A program made the position numbers and the translations under genes. The notes under the pieces are model-generated. The model was given only the letters and a program-made list of their open reading frames with translations, did not search any database and was not told where the DNA came from. From contig NZ_JAFFJX010000002.1 in NCBI RefSeq assembly GCF_016924755.1, forward strand, positions 62,001 to 126,000: a stretch of DNA of 64,000 nucleotides, written 5' to 3'. Every line of letters starts with the position of its first letter. The first letter of the stretch is position 1. Shown piece after piece: positions 1-6,185 of the stretch. The DNA is from Longitalea arenae (GTDB lineage Bacteria; Bacteroidota; Bacteroidia; Chitinophagales; Chitinophagaceae).

Positions 1-616
1 TGCTGGTATGAATAGAAAGGCCCAGTGATTCGAGTTTTGTTTTTAAGATATTGGAGCCGGCCTCATCGATCTGGCGGGGCATAAGGCGCGGTGCAAATTC
101 AATTACATGGGTATTGGTAACGCCCAGGTCGAGCATGGCTTTAGCAGCTTCCAAACCCAGCAGACCGCCGCCGATCACTGCCCCGGTCTTTGCTTTTTTA
201 GCATAAGCGGTCATTAGTTCCAGGTCTTCGATGGTGCGGTAAATAAATACACCTTCTTTTTCAACCCCGGGAATGGGCGGAACAAAAGCTGCAGAACCGG
301 TAGCCAGGATCAGATAATCGTATGATTCAGTAATACCGTGGTGAGAACGCACGGTTTTATTATCGCGGTCGATATAAGAGATGGGATCTCCCAGGTAAAG
401 CCTGATATTTCTCTCGGCATACCAGTCGAGACCAGCCATGGTAAGATCGTCGGCTGTTTTTCCGGCAAAATATTCGCTCAAATGCACGCGATCATAAGCC
501 GGGCGGGTTTCTTCGCCAAAAACAACAATTTCAAACTGCCCGGGTTGGGCTTTGGCTGTCAGTTTTTCACAAAACTTGTAACCAACCATTCCATTGCCAA
601 TAACAACTATTTTCAT
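1..616 (-). CDS. nirB: Nitrite reductase [NAD(P)H] large subunit, N-terminal part (cut by window start)
   Basis: The first 205 residues of a NirB-type flavoprotein run off the left edge. The start is ATG at 616, followed at once by a Rossmann motif (residues 4-12, V-I-G-N-G-M-V-G) for FAD. A second glycine-rich NAD(P)H-binding motif (I-G-G-G-L-L-G-L-E) lies near residue 150. The region between carries the typical D-R-V-H-L-S-E-Y-F segment and a Y-D-Y-L-I-L-A-T-G-S motif. Full NirB is about 830 residues and carries siroheme and a 4Fe-4S cluster; that part is outside the window. It reduces nitrite to ammonium in the cytoplasm. It is divergent from the Fnr-like regulator and the siroheme methyltransferase, which fits a nitrite assimilation locus. 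A related FAD-dependent oxidoreductase cannot be fully excluded from the N-terminus alone. Confidence 0.88.
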   Translation of the reverse strand, partial: MKIVVIGNGMVGYKFCEKLTAKAQPGQFEIVVFGEETRPAYDRVHLSEYFAGKTADDLTMAGLDWYAERNIRLYLGDPISYIDRDNKTVRSHHGITESYDYLILATGSAAFVPPIPGVEKEGVFIYRTIEDLELMTAYAKKAKTGAVIGGGLLGLEAAKAMLDLGVTNTHVIEFAPRLMPRQIDEAGSNILKTKLESLGLSIHTS

Positions 617-943
617 AATCTGCGTATTTAAGGTCATTTAATTTTCCGCAGCAATCGTTAAACATTAAATAAAATCACATGTAATACTAAAATGGCAATT
701 CGCTAAAAAATTAACCGTTGTTTTGTGATCTGTGTAATAAAAATAAGGCGTTTTTGTTATTATTTTTACTGTGAATTAGAATATCATTAATATATTTATT
801 TTGCCAATGTGTAATTAATTGAAATTTTCCAGGAACTTTGAGGGCAGAAACTGCAACTCCCGGTTCTTTTTGCCGCTAATGCGGTTTTGCGGCAGAATTT
901 GGGTAGAAACTTATATTAAATTATTTTACATATAAACTTTCCT
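617..943. other. Divergent intergenic region between nirB and the Fnr-like regulator
   Basis: An AT-rich region of 327 bp holding both divergent promoters. No clean TTTG/TAnnTTTG pair was found on either strand. A hairpin lies at 871-894 (arms TGCCGC and GCGGCA, with an inner alternative CCGC/GCGG) about 50 nt before the GTG start of the regulator. It would sit in the 5' untranslated region of that gene. No convincing Fnr box (TTGAT-N4-ATCAA) was seen. Confidence 0.5.
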
Positions 944-1633
944 GTGAAAAGAAATAAACATGGTTGTGATCTGAAAAGCTGTTTTCTGTGCCGGCTCTGC
1001 TCAAAGGACTGGTTGCCGGCCATTGATGTGCATCGTCAAAGCTTTCATGTGAACAAAGGCGAAATACTGTTCACTGAAGGAAGCGAGGTTACCGGGATAT
1101 ACTTTATATATAAAGGCACTTTCAAAGTGCATAAAAAATGGACCGACGACAAAGAGATGATCGTTCGACTGGCCAAGAACGGCGCCATCCTGGGGCATCG
1201 CGGTTTGGGTAATGATATATACTATCCGGTGTCGGCAACAGCCCTGGAGCCTTCAGAAGTTTGCTTTATTGATCTCGGCTTCTTTCAATCGACCCTTAAG
1301 GTGAATTATCAATTCCTCTACGAGCTGATGATGTTCTTTGCCGGCGAATTGAAGGAATCAGAAAAAAAGATGCGCAACCTGGCCCATATGCCGGTCAAAG
1401 GCAGAATAGCCCAGGCCCTGCTTTCGATGTCAGCAAAATTCGGAACAACTGCAGAAGGGTTTATTGATATCACGCTGAGCCGGCAAGACCTGGCATCCTA
1501 TACAGGTACTACTTATGAAACGGTATTCAGAATAATGAATGAACTGGTTTTGGAAGGCAGCATTGCTTTATCGGGTAAAAACATTTCGATCTTAAATGCC
1601 GATAAGCTGCATGAACATGCCGGTTCATCATAA
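944..1633 (+). CDS. Crp/Fnr-family transcriptional regulator with N-terminal cysteine cluster
   Basis: A 229-residue one-component regulator. The N-terminus carries four cysteines at residues 8, 13, 16 and 19 (C-x4-C-x2-C-x2-C), and one more cysteine lies near residue 107. A cyclic-nucleotide-binding beta-roll spans roughly residues 30-130, then a long dimerisation helix, then a Crp-type winged helix (about 155-215) with the recognition segment S-R-Q-D-L-A-S-Y-T-G-T-T-Y-E-T-V. The cysteine spacing recalls Fnr proteins that ligate a 4Fe-4S cluster with three N-terminal cysteines and one central cysteine, so oxygen or NO sensing is inferred. The start is GTG at 944; no upstream ATG fits. It is followed 72 bp later by cobA and is divergent to nirB, so nitrite or siroheme genes are likely targets. 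Confidence 0.88.
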   Translation: MKRNKHGCDLKSCFLCRLCSKDWLPAIDVHRQSFHVNKGEILFTEGSEVTGIYFIYKGTFKVHKKWTDDKEMIVRLAKNGAILGHRGLGNDIYYPVSATALEPSEVCFIDLGFFQSTLKVNYQFLYELMMFFAGELKESEKKMRNLAHMPVKGRIAQALLSMSAKFGTTAEGFIDITLSRQDLASYTGTTYETVFRIMNELVLEGSIALSGKNISILNADKLHEHAGSS

Positions 1634-1705
1634 ACGGTTTCCGTTCTGCACCAACCTTTGTTCGATGGAAACAAGATATTGTTTTAATTAAAATAATTTT
1701 TAGTA

Positions 1706-2446
1706 GTGGCAGCTTCAAACCAACCCGAACTGATTGTAGCAGGCGCAGGCGCCGGTGATCCCGAACTCATAACATTAAAAGCATACCGCCTTTTGCAGGA
1801 AGTGCCGGTCGTATTATATGATAACCTCGTGAACAAAACGTTGTTGGATCATACCAAACCTGATTGTGAGAACATCTATGTGGGTAAACTGCCCTACGGT
1901 GAATACACGCCACAGGAGCAGATCAATGAACTGATCAAAGAAAAAGCTTTTTCAAAAGGGAAGGTCTTACGCCTGAAAGGGGGTGATCCTTTTATTTTCG
2001 GAAGAGGGTTCGAAGAGATCCTGTTTGCCCGTGAACACGGTATTAAAACAACGTTTATCCCCGGTATTACCAGTATGCAGGCCAGTGGTTTGTATGATAT
2101 TCCCTTAACATTCCGCAATATCAGTGAAAGCATCTGGGTGGTTACCGGCACTAAAAAAGACGGCTCTTTATCTGCCGATCTGCAGCTGGCCATTCAAAGC
2201 AAAGCAACCGTGGTGATCTATATGGGCATGAAGAAACTTCCGGAAATTGCTGCAACATACATCAGCAAAGGGTATGGCGATATGCCGGCTGCTATCATTC
2301 ATTATGCGTCTTTGCCCTATCACAAAATGGCTAAAGGAAAGATCAAAGACCTGCCACAACTGGCAGCAGCCCAGCATATAACGCATCCGGCATTGATCAT
2401 CATTGGTCCTGTAACCGACACCGCTTTATTATCAGGCGGCCAATGA
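1706..2446 (+). CDS. cobA: Uroporphyrinogen-III C-methyltransferase (SUMT)
   Basis: A 246-residue SAM-dependent methyltransferase that converts uroporphyrinogen III to precorrin-2, the first step to siroheme. Family motifs are visible: G-A-G-A-G-D-P-E-L-I-T near residue 13, L-R-L-K-G-G-D-P-F-I-F-G-R-G near 90, and the P-G-I-T-S region near 118. Length matches stand-alone SUMT. The start is GTG at 1706. It supplies the prosthetic group for the neighbouring NirB. No precorrin-2 dehydrogenase or ferrochelatase domain is fused, so those steps must be encoded elsewhere. It is likely co-transcribed with the preceding Crp/Fnr gene. Confidence 0.93.
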   Translation: MAASNQPELIVAGAGAGDPELITLKAYRLLQEVPVVLYDNLVNKTLLDHTKPDCENIYVGKLPYGEYTPQEQINELIKEKAFSKGKVLRLKGGDPFIFGRGFEEILFAREHGIKTTFIPGITSMQASGLYDIPLTFRNISESIWVVTGTKKDGSLSADLQLAIQSKATVVIYMGMKKLPEIAATYISKGYGDMPAAIIHYASLPYHKMAKGKIKDLPQLAAAQHITHPALIIIGPVTDTALLSGGQ

Positions 2447-2795
2447 CCGGCTACACTTGGTCAATATATACTAACGAAAATCATAAAACGTTATATATTA
2501 TAATAAATACTGTCCACTGTCATTGTTAATTACAGGATTCCTACCGAGCATGGTTGCACTAAGTGAATATATGTAGCACTGCGTAGTGGTTGCGTAGTAT
2601 AAATACAACTTTCACATTTTTCTTATTGTCATCGGGCACTGATGCGGTGTTATTTAACCTGGTGCTGCTTTAAATAGCAGCAGCAAAGATTTTAGCGATT
2701 ACTGCGCCTCCATTTTTTATTGAAGTTATCATTAAGGCTCTGGTTAGGCACTAAGAGCTCCCGGGCAAAAAAACCGGGAGCTTAAATTTTTCTTT
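2447..2795. other. Intergenic region, 349 bp
   Basis: No coding sequence is supported. A weak 5-bp hairpin (TGACC 2444-2448, GGTCA 2459-2463) spans the cobA stop. The region is AT-rich and ends with the strong hairpin at 2756-2782. A short direct repeat, TGCGTAGT, occurs twice near 2580-2597. Confidence 0.5.
2756..2792 (+). terminator. Terminator-like hairpin just upstream of a start codon
   Basis: A perfect 9-bp stem, AGCTCCCGG (2756-2764) and CCGGGAGCT (2774-2782), with a 9-nt A-rich loop and a T-rich tail at 2787-2794. The ATG of the next gene is at 2796, only 13 nt after the stem. It could be an attenuator or translation-control hairpin for that gene, or the end of an upstream transcript. 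Confidence 0.6.
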
Positions 2796-3407
2796 ATGGA
2801 ATTAGTATGCTCTACACCAGGTATTCCAGGTCTGAAGAACGGATTGATCGCTTCTACCGGCCTGACTGTTCAAAAGGAAGTTGTTTTTAAAAAACACTTT
2901 CAACAACCTTCATATGCCCTGTGCCTGCGCACCATTAACATACCCCACGACATGCCGGCCATTTGCAGCTGGGCATGGAAACAAAGCCGGGCGGCTGACA
3001 CCCTTGCCACGAGCTATCAGTATGCTGACAGCTCAGATTTTGTTCGTTCTTTCATGATATTATTAAATAACCGGCTGGCTGTTTGCCAGGTAGATATCTG
3101 CGAGGCAGACAAAGACGAGCTCTTTGATGCCTACCCGGCTACCACCGGCGATTATATTATCAGGATATTAATGAACAGCAACAAGAAAACGGTTCGCCCG
3201 CTCCAACTCAAAGCCCTTCAAACCTGTATGGAGTATTTCTTTTCATTTCCTGAGATCAGGCAGGTTATTGCAGAACCAGAGGCTGACAATAAACTGTATA
3301 ATGACATTTTGTTGAAAGCCGGATTTCAGTTTGAAGACCAGGTATGCAATCAATATGCACTGTGCAATTTGTTTGTTTGTACAAGGCAAAGCTTTATATC
3401 AGCATAA
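2796..3407 (+). CDS. GNAT acetyltransferase, siderophore-biosynthesis (IucB/AlcB-like) type
   Basis: A 203-residue protein resembling the Acetyltransf_8 family (IucB, RhbD, AlcB), which N-acylate hydroxylated diamines in siderophore assembly. Visible similarities are an early L-R-T-I segment with a tryptophan-containing helix (I-C-S-W-A-W), a central S-F-M-I-L-L-N strand, a D-Y-I-I-R-I-L-M strand, and the C-terminal acetyl-CoA region R-Q-V-I-A-E-P-E-A-D-N followed by a K-A-G-F motif. The usual Q/RxxGxG/A loop is degenerate here (V-R-P-L-Q-L-K-A), so activity is uncertain. No other siderophore gene is nearby. The ATG at 2796 is needed to include the first strand of the fold. Confidence 0.62.
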   Translation: MELVCSTPGIPGLKNGLIASTGLTVQKEVVFKKHFQQPSYALCLRTINIPHDMPAICSWAWKQSRAADTLATSYQYADSSDFVRSFMILLNNRLAVCQVDICEADKDELFDAYPATTGDYIIRILMNSNKKTVRPLQLKALQTCMEYFFSFPEIRQVIAEPEADNKLYNDILLKAGFQFEDQVCNQYALCNLFVCTRQSFISA

Positions 3408-3425
3408 AGCGGGCTACCTGATAAA

Positions 3426-3464
3426 AGAGTATACGAGACTACCACATCTCTTGTATCTTTTTTA
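3426..3464 (+). terminator. Probable terminator of the GNAT gene
   Basis: An imperfect hairpin (ATACGAGA 3431-3438 with TCTC..GTAT 3447-3456, two-base bulge) followed by six T at 3458-3463, located 19 nt after the stop codon of the GNAT gene. Confidence 0.5.
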
Positions 3465-3614
3465 GCTTGTTTCAGCCCTTACCATTGACCTTATCCTGCA
3501 ACCAGGCACATGAAGCAATGTGGGCTATGTATTTATTAAAATAATCGCAGCCCATTGGCTGAAATGTTCCTGGCCGTTACCATTGACCTTGTCCTGAAGC
3601 TAAGAGTTTCAAGT

Positions 3615-3661
3615 GAGTAAAAGAGAAAAGCGCTTTCCATAGATCTCTTTTTACTCTTTTA
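3615..3661 (+). terminator. Terminator-like hairpin
   Basis: The stem is GAGTAAAAGAGA (3615-3626) with TCTCTTTTTACTC (3644-3656, one bulged T), loop of 17 nt, then a T-rich tail. It lies in the repeat array with no clear gene in front of it. Confidence 0.5.
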
Positions 3662-3762
3662 CTCCTTTACTCTTAGCCACCATCGCCTTGTTCTGTTTTT
3701 ACCTTATCCTTACTTAACCTTGTCCTTGAACGTTGTGAGGCTGCCTGTAATTTCGCGCGCCA

Positions 3763-3914
3763 TCATGGCACTGGTCGTTGCTGTTATACAGCAGCTTCAT
3801 CAGCATGTGTGCAACCCGTTACTAAGACACAACCTTATCCGTTATACCTTGTCCGCCCATGAAAAAGCCATGGGTCATGAAGCAGCATTATATGAATTAT
3901 TAAACCCGTTTTAA
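3763..3914 (+). CDS. Small hypothetical ORF (50 residues) in repeat array
   Basis: An ATG at 3763 opens 50 residues ending in H-E-A-A-L-Y-E-L-L-N-P-F; an alternative TTG start at 3720 would give 64. The family is not recognised. Support comes from the strong terminator that begins at the stop codon and from a decayed relative at 3488-3544, whose translated frame (T-L-S ... A-H-E-A ... Y-L-L-K-stop) resembles the C-terminus (T-L-S-A-H-E ... H-E-A ... E-L-L). A hydrophobic stretch (A-L-V-V-A-V-I) follows the ATG. It could equally be non-coding sequence of a small RNA. Confidence 0.3.
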
Positions 3915-3946
3915 GGAGGGGATCAGCCATAGATCTCCTCCTTTTT
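3913..3946 (+). terminator. Strong intrinsic terminator
   Basis: A 12-bp stem AAGGAGGGGATC (3913-3924) with GATCTCCTCCTT (3932-3943, one G-T pair), 7-nt loop, and T-run 3942-3946. It overlaps the stop codon of the small ORF. Confidence 0.75.
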
Positions 3947-4108
3947 GCTTTAGCACTTTTCATTGCGCATTGTCTAACCATCACTCATAACCTGCCTTCA
4001 CCGGCATCTTACGCCAGACGCTGCTGCGTTTTTTCCGCTGTAGATTAATCTCCCCATCCCCTGCTATCATTACAGGCACGACTTTTTTGCGCATATCAAA
4101 AAAAGTAT

Positions 4109-4573
4109 ATGACGTTGAAAGCTTTTTACTGGAAGTATTCTCTATGGGCTGCCATCGTGAATACCGTGAGCATAATTGCTTTTTTGCTGGTGCGCGAATA
4201 CGAGAATGTCTGGATCCTGTACATTGGCAATATGCTGTTTGCTGCTGTTGTGCTCGTTGGCGTGTTCAGGGGTTATCACAGGGTACATGACAGTGCCAGT
4301 GTGCGGTCATCATCGATGATGGGCATTAAGATCACCATCTACGGTGTGTTGCTGGCAACACTACTATGCGGCCTGGTGCTGTTAATTAACTCAATGTTTG
4401 CAGGCTTAAATGATGCCAGCAATCCGCCGCAGAGCGGTCAGGGGGATATGCTGTTTCATATTGTATCCAGTACCATTGGTGGGAATGCGATCTTAGGGGC
4501 ATTGGCGGCGGTGCTTGGTGCAACGGTAGTTAAAAAGAATCAAAAGACCGAACAAGGCAAAACACTGTATTAA
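4109..4573 (+). CDS. Hypothetical integral membrane protein, four predicted TM segments
   Basis: 154 residues with hydrophobic segments at about 10-28, 36-54, 74-94 and 120-138, so probably four transmembrane helices. The overall plan recalls small DUF4199-like Bacteroidota membrane proteins, but no signature was recognised with confidence. The linker between helices 3 and 4 is polar (D-A-S-N-P-P-Q-S-G-Q-G-D). The start is ATG at 4109. The stop overlaps the ATG of the SDR gene by one base (TAATG), indicating translational coupling. Confidence 0.75.
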   Translation: MTLKAFYWKYSLWAAIVNTVSIIAFLLVREYENVWILYIGNMLFAAVVLVGVFRGYHRVHDSASVRSSSMMGIKITIYGVLLATLLCGLVLLINSMFAGLNDASNPPQSGQGDMLFHIVSSTIGGNAILGALAAVLGATVVKKNQKTEQGKTLY

Positions 4574-5436
4574 TGCAACATGGACAGAAGAAAAGGAAGG
4601 TACGCCCGGCCCAGAAAGTGAAACGGAAGCAGGGGAAAGAGAAACAAATGCAACCCCAGCCTGTGTATGAAAAGGAAAGAGATGTTTTGCGGCTGCGAAA
4701 TAAAACCGCCATTATAACCGGTGGCGATAGTGGCATAGGAAGAGCGGTAGCTATTGCCTTTGCCAAAGAAGGCGCTGATGTTGTAATAGCCTATCATGAG
4801 GACAATGAGGATGCCCGGTTAACGGCTGAGCGGGTGGAAGCGATCGGACAAAAATGCCTGTTAATTGCTGGTGACATAGGTAAACCGGCACATTGTAAAA
4901 AGATCGTACAACAAACCATAAATCGTTTCGGCCGGCTCGATATCGTGGTAAATAATGCAGGCATTCAGTTTCCCCAGGATGAATTGTCTGCCATTACACC
5001 AGAGCAGCTGAAGAAAACTTTTGAGACGAATATTTTCGCCATGTTCTACCTGGTGCAGGCAGCGGAACCATATTTACAGGAGGGCGCTTCTATCATAAAT
5101 ACAAGTTCCGTTACGGCTTTTCGCGGCAGTTCGCATTTACTGGATTACTCGGCTACCAAGGGCGCCATTGTAAGCTTTACACGGTCGCTATCGGCCTATT
5201 TTGCGAAAAAGAACATAAGGGTCAATGGCGTAGCACCCGGCCCTGTATGGACGCCCCTCATCCCGGCCACTTTTCCGCCGGCACATGTTTCCTCGTTTGG
5301 ATCCGACACACCGTTAGGCCGCGCCGGGGAACCGGTAGAAGTAGCCGGCAGCTATGTTTTCCTGGCCTCCGAGGAGGCTTCGTATATAACGGGACAGATA
5401 CTGCATCCGAATGGCGGGGAAATTGTAAACTCATAA
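4573..5436 (+). CDS. SDR-family oxidoreductase, general-stress (YhdF/YdaD/YghA-like) type
   Basis: A 287-residue short-chain dehydrogenase with a basic N-terminal extension of about 38 residues, as in the YhdF/YdaD/YghA group. It has the NAD(P) motif T-G-G-D-S-G-I-G (about 50-57), N-N-A-G near residue 130, the catalytic serine in N-T-S-S-V, the Y-x3-K pair in Y-S-A-T-K, and the P-G-P-V-W-T-P motif after strand 6. The substrate is unknown; general-stress members act on aldehydes or alcohols. It lies in a coupled cluster with three small membrane or stress proteins. Confidence 0.88.
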   Translation: MQHGQKKRKVRPAQKVKRKQGKEKQMQPQPVYEKERDVLRLRNKTAIITGGDSGIGRAVAIAFAKEGADVVIAYHEDNEDARLTAERVEAIGQKCLLIAGDIGKPAHCKKIVQQTINRFGRLDIVVNNAGIQFPQDELSAITPEQLKKTFETNIFAMFYLVQAAEPYLQEGASIINTSSVTAFRGSSHLLDYSATKGAIVSFTRSLSAYFAKKNIRVNGVAPGPVWTPLIPATFPPAHVSSFGSDTPLGRAGEPVEVAGSYVFLASEEASYITGQILHPNGGEIVNS

Positions 5437-5452
5437 CTTAAAACAACACAAA

Positions 5453-5668
5453 ATGAAAGTCTTAGGAATCATCCTGATCGTCATTGGCATTGCCATGATC
5501 ATTATAAGACAGGTAAACGTTACCACAGAAAAAGAAGTGGCCGACCTGGGCCCTATTGAACTGAATAAAAAAGAAAAGAAACAAGTGGCCTGGCCCACCT
5601 ATGCCGGCATTGGCGTAGCCGCGATAGGCGCGGTAATACTGGTTGCAGCCTCCCGTAAAACCAGCTGA
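5453..5668 (+). CDS. Small two-TM membrane protein
   Basis: 71 residues with an N-terminal hydrophobic helix (about 3-20) and a C-terminal one (about 49-66) joined by a charged linker rich in E and K. It resembles DUF3185-type small membrane proteins. It starts 16 nt after the SDR stop, so it is likely in the same transcript. Function unknown. Confidence 0.65.
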   Translation: MKVLGIILIVIGIAMIIIRQVNVTTEKEVADLGPIELNKKEKKQVAWPTYAGIGVAAIGAVILVAASRKTS

Positions 5669-5755
5669 CCGGGCCTTGCCCTCAATGGGGATTTTTATGC
5701 ACAACAGCCCGCCTGATATCCGGCTCTCAGTCAAGATATTAAAGAGGGAACAGGA

Positions 5756-5786
5756 TTTGAAGCAATTAAAATCATCAATACATCTA
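5756..5786 (+). promoter_or_regulatory. Promoter candidate for the YtxH gene
   Basis: TTTG at 5756-5759, a 19-nt spacer, then TACATCTA at 5779-5786 (6 of 8 to TAnnTTTG). The spacing equals the Bacteroidota primary sigma consensus. Predicted start is about 20 nt before the ATG at 5810. Confidence 0.4.
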
Positions 5787-5809
5787 TTACTTATTTAAAA
5801 TTTATAATC

Positions 5810-6022
5810 ATGACTACAACAACTAAAGTTATTCTGGGCCTGATAGGTGCCGCTGCTGTAGGCGCTGCTGTGGGAATGTTATTAGCACCTGAAAAAGGAA
5901 GTGATCTTAGAAGGAATATTAAAGATCAGGCCGGCAAATGGGGCGATAAGCTCACCGACATGTGGCAAAATGGTAAAAGAACTGCTGAAAAAGCATCTTC
6001 TCGGATGCAAACCGAAATGTAG
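5810..6022 (+). CDS. YtxH domain-containing protein
   Basis: 70 residues: an N-terminal glycine- and alanine-rich transmembrane helix (residues 7-26) immediately followed by the L-A-P-E-K-G-S-D-L-R motif that marks YtxH proteins, then a charged amphipathic helix (K, D, E, Q rich). YtxH proteins are small membrane-anchored stress proteins of unclear mechanism. The cluster partners (SDR of the general-stress type, small membrane proteins) support an osmotic or general stress role. A good terminator follows at 6058. Confidence 0.85.
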   Translation: MTTTTKVILGLIGAAAVGAAVGMLLAPEKGSDLRRNIKDQAGKWGDKLTDMWQNGKRTAEKASSRMQTEM

Positions 6023-6057
6023 TCATTTCCGGTTGATGGTCCGAAACCATATCCCGG

Positions 6058-6083
6058 GCAGGCTTAGGCCTGCTCTTTTTATT
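6058..6083 (+). terminator. Intrinsic terminator after the YtxH gene
   Basis: Stem GCAGGC (6058-6063) with GCCTGC (6068-6073), loop TTAG, followed by a T-rich tail at 6076-6083. Confidence 0.75.
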
Positions 6084-6125
6084 TATAGGTATTAAGTACA
6101 CTTTCATAAAAGCTTATTACGTAAA

Positions 6126-6160
6126 ACAAAAACCCTTCCGGAGTACCGGAAGGGTTTTTT
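6126..6160. terminator. Bidirectional terminator between convergent genes
   Basis: A near-perfect stem (AAAACCCTTCCGG at about 6129-6141 with CCGGAAGGGTTTT from 6146) around the loop AGTA, with A-tract on one side and six T on the other. It serves the plus-strand stress cluster and the minus-strand G8 protein gene. Confidence 0.85.
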
Positions 6161-6185
6161 ATTCGACTTTACATCATCTATATAG

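Larger units (their letters stand above)
3476..3946 (+). repeat. Degenerate repeat array: ACCTT[A/G]TCC motifs and shared terminator segments
   Basis: The nonamer ACCTTRTCC occurs six times: near 3488, 3587, 3701, 3718, 3834 and 3847. Two copies lie inside a longer repeat (TTACCATTGACCTTRTCCTG, about 3479-3498 and 3577-3596). A segment beginning CATGAAGCA and ending TTATTAAA is found at 3509-3540 and again near 3867-3905. The terminator stems at 3644 and 3932 share CCATAGATCTC. The simplest reading is a small locus (short ORF plus terminator) duplicated and then decayed. The last copy is the one with an intact reading frame. Confidence 0.55.

Noticed and set aside
338-631. Plus-strand ORF of 97 codons
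   Set aside because: It is antisense to the clearly coding nirB frame and has no family resemblance.
871-894. Riboswitch or terminator before the Fnr-like gene
   Set aside because: Only a short hairpin without T-run or known aptamer features; recorded as part of the intergenic region.
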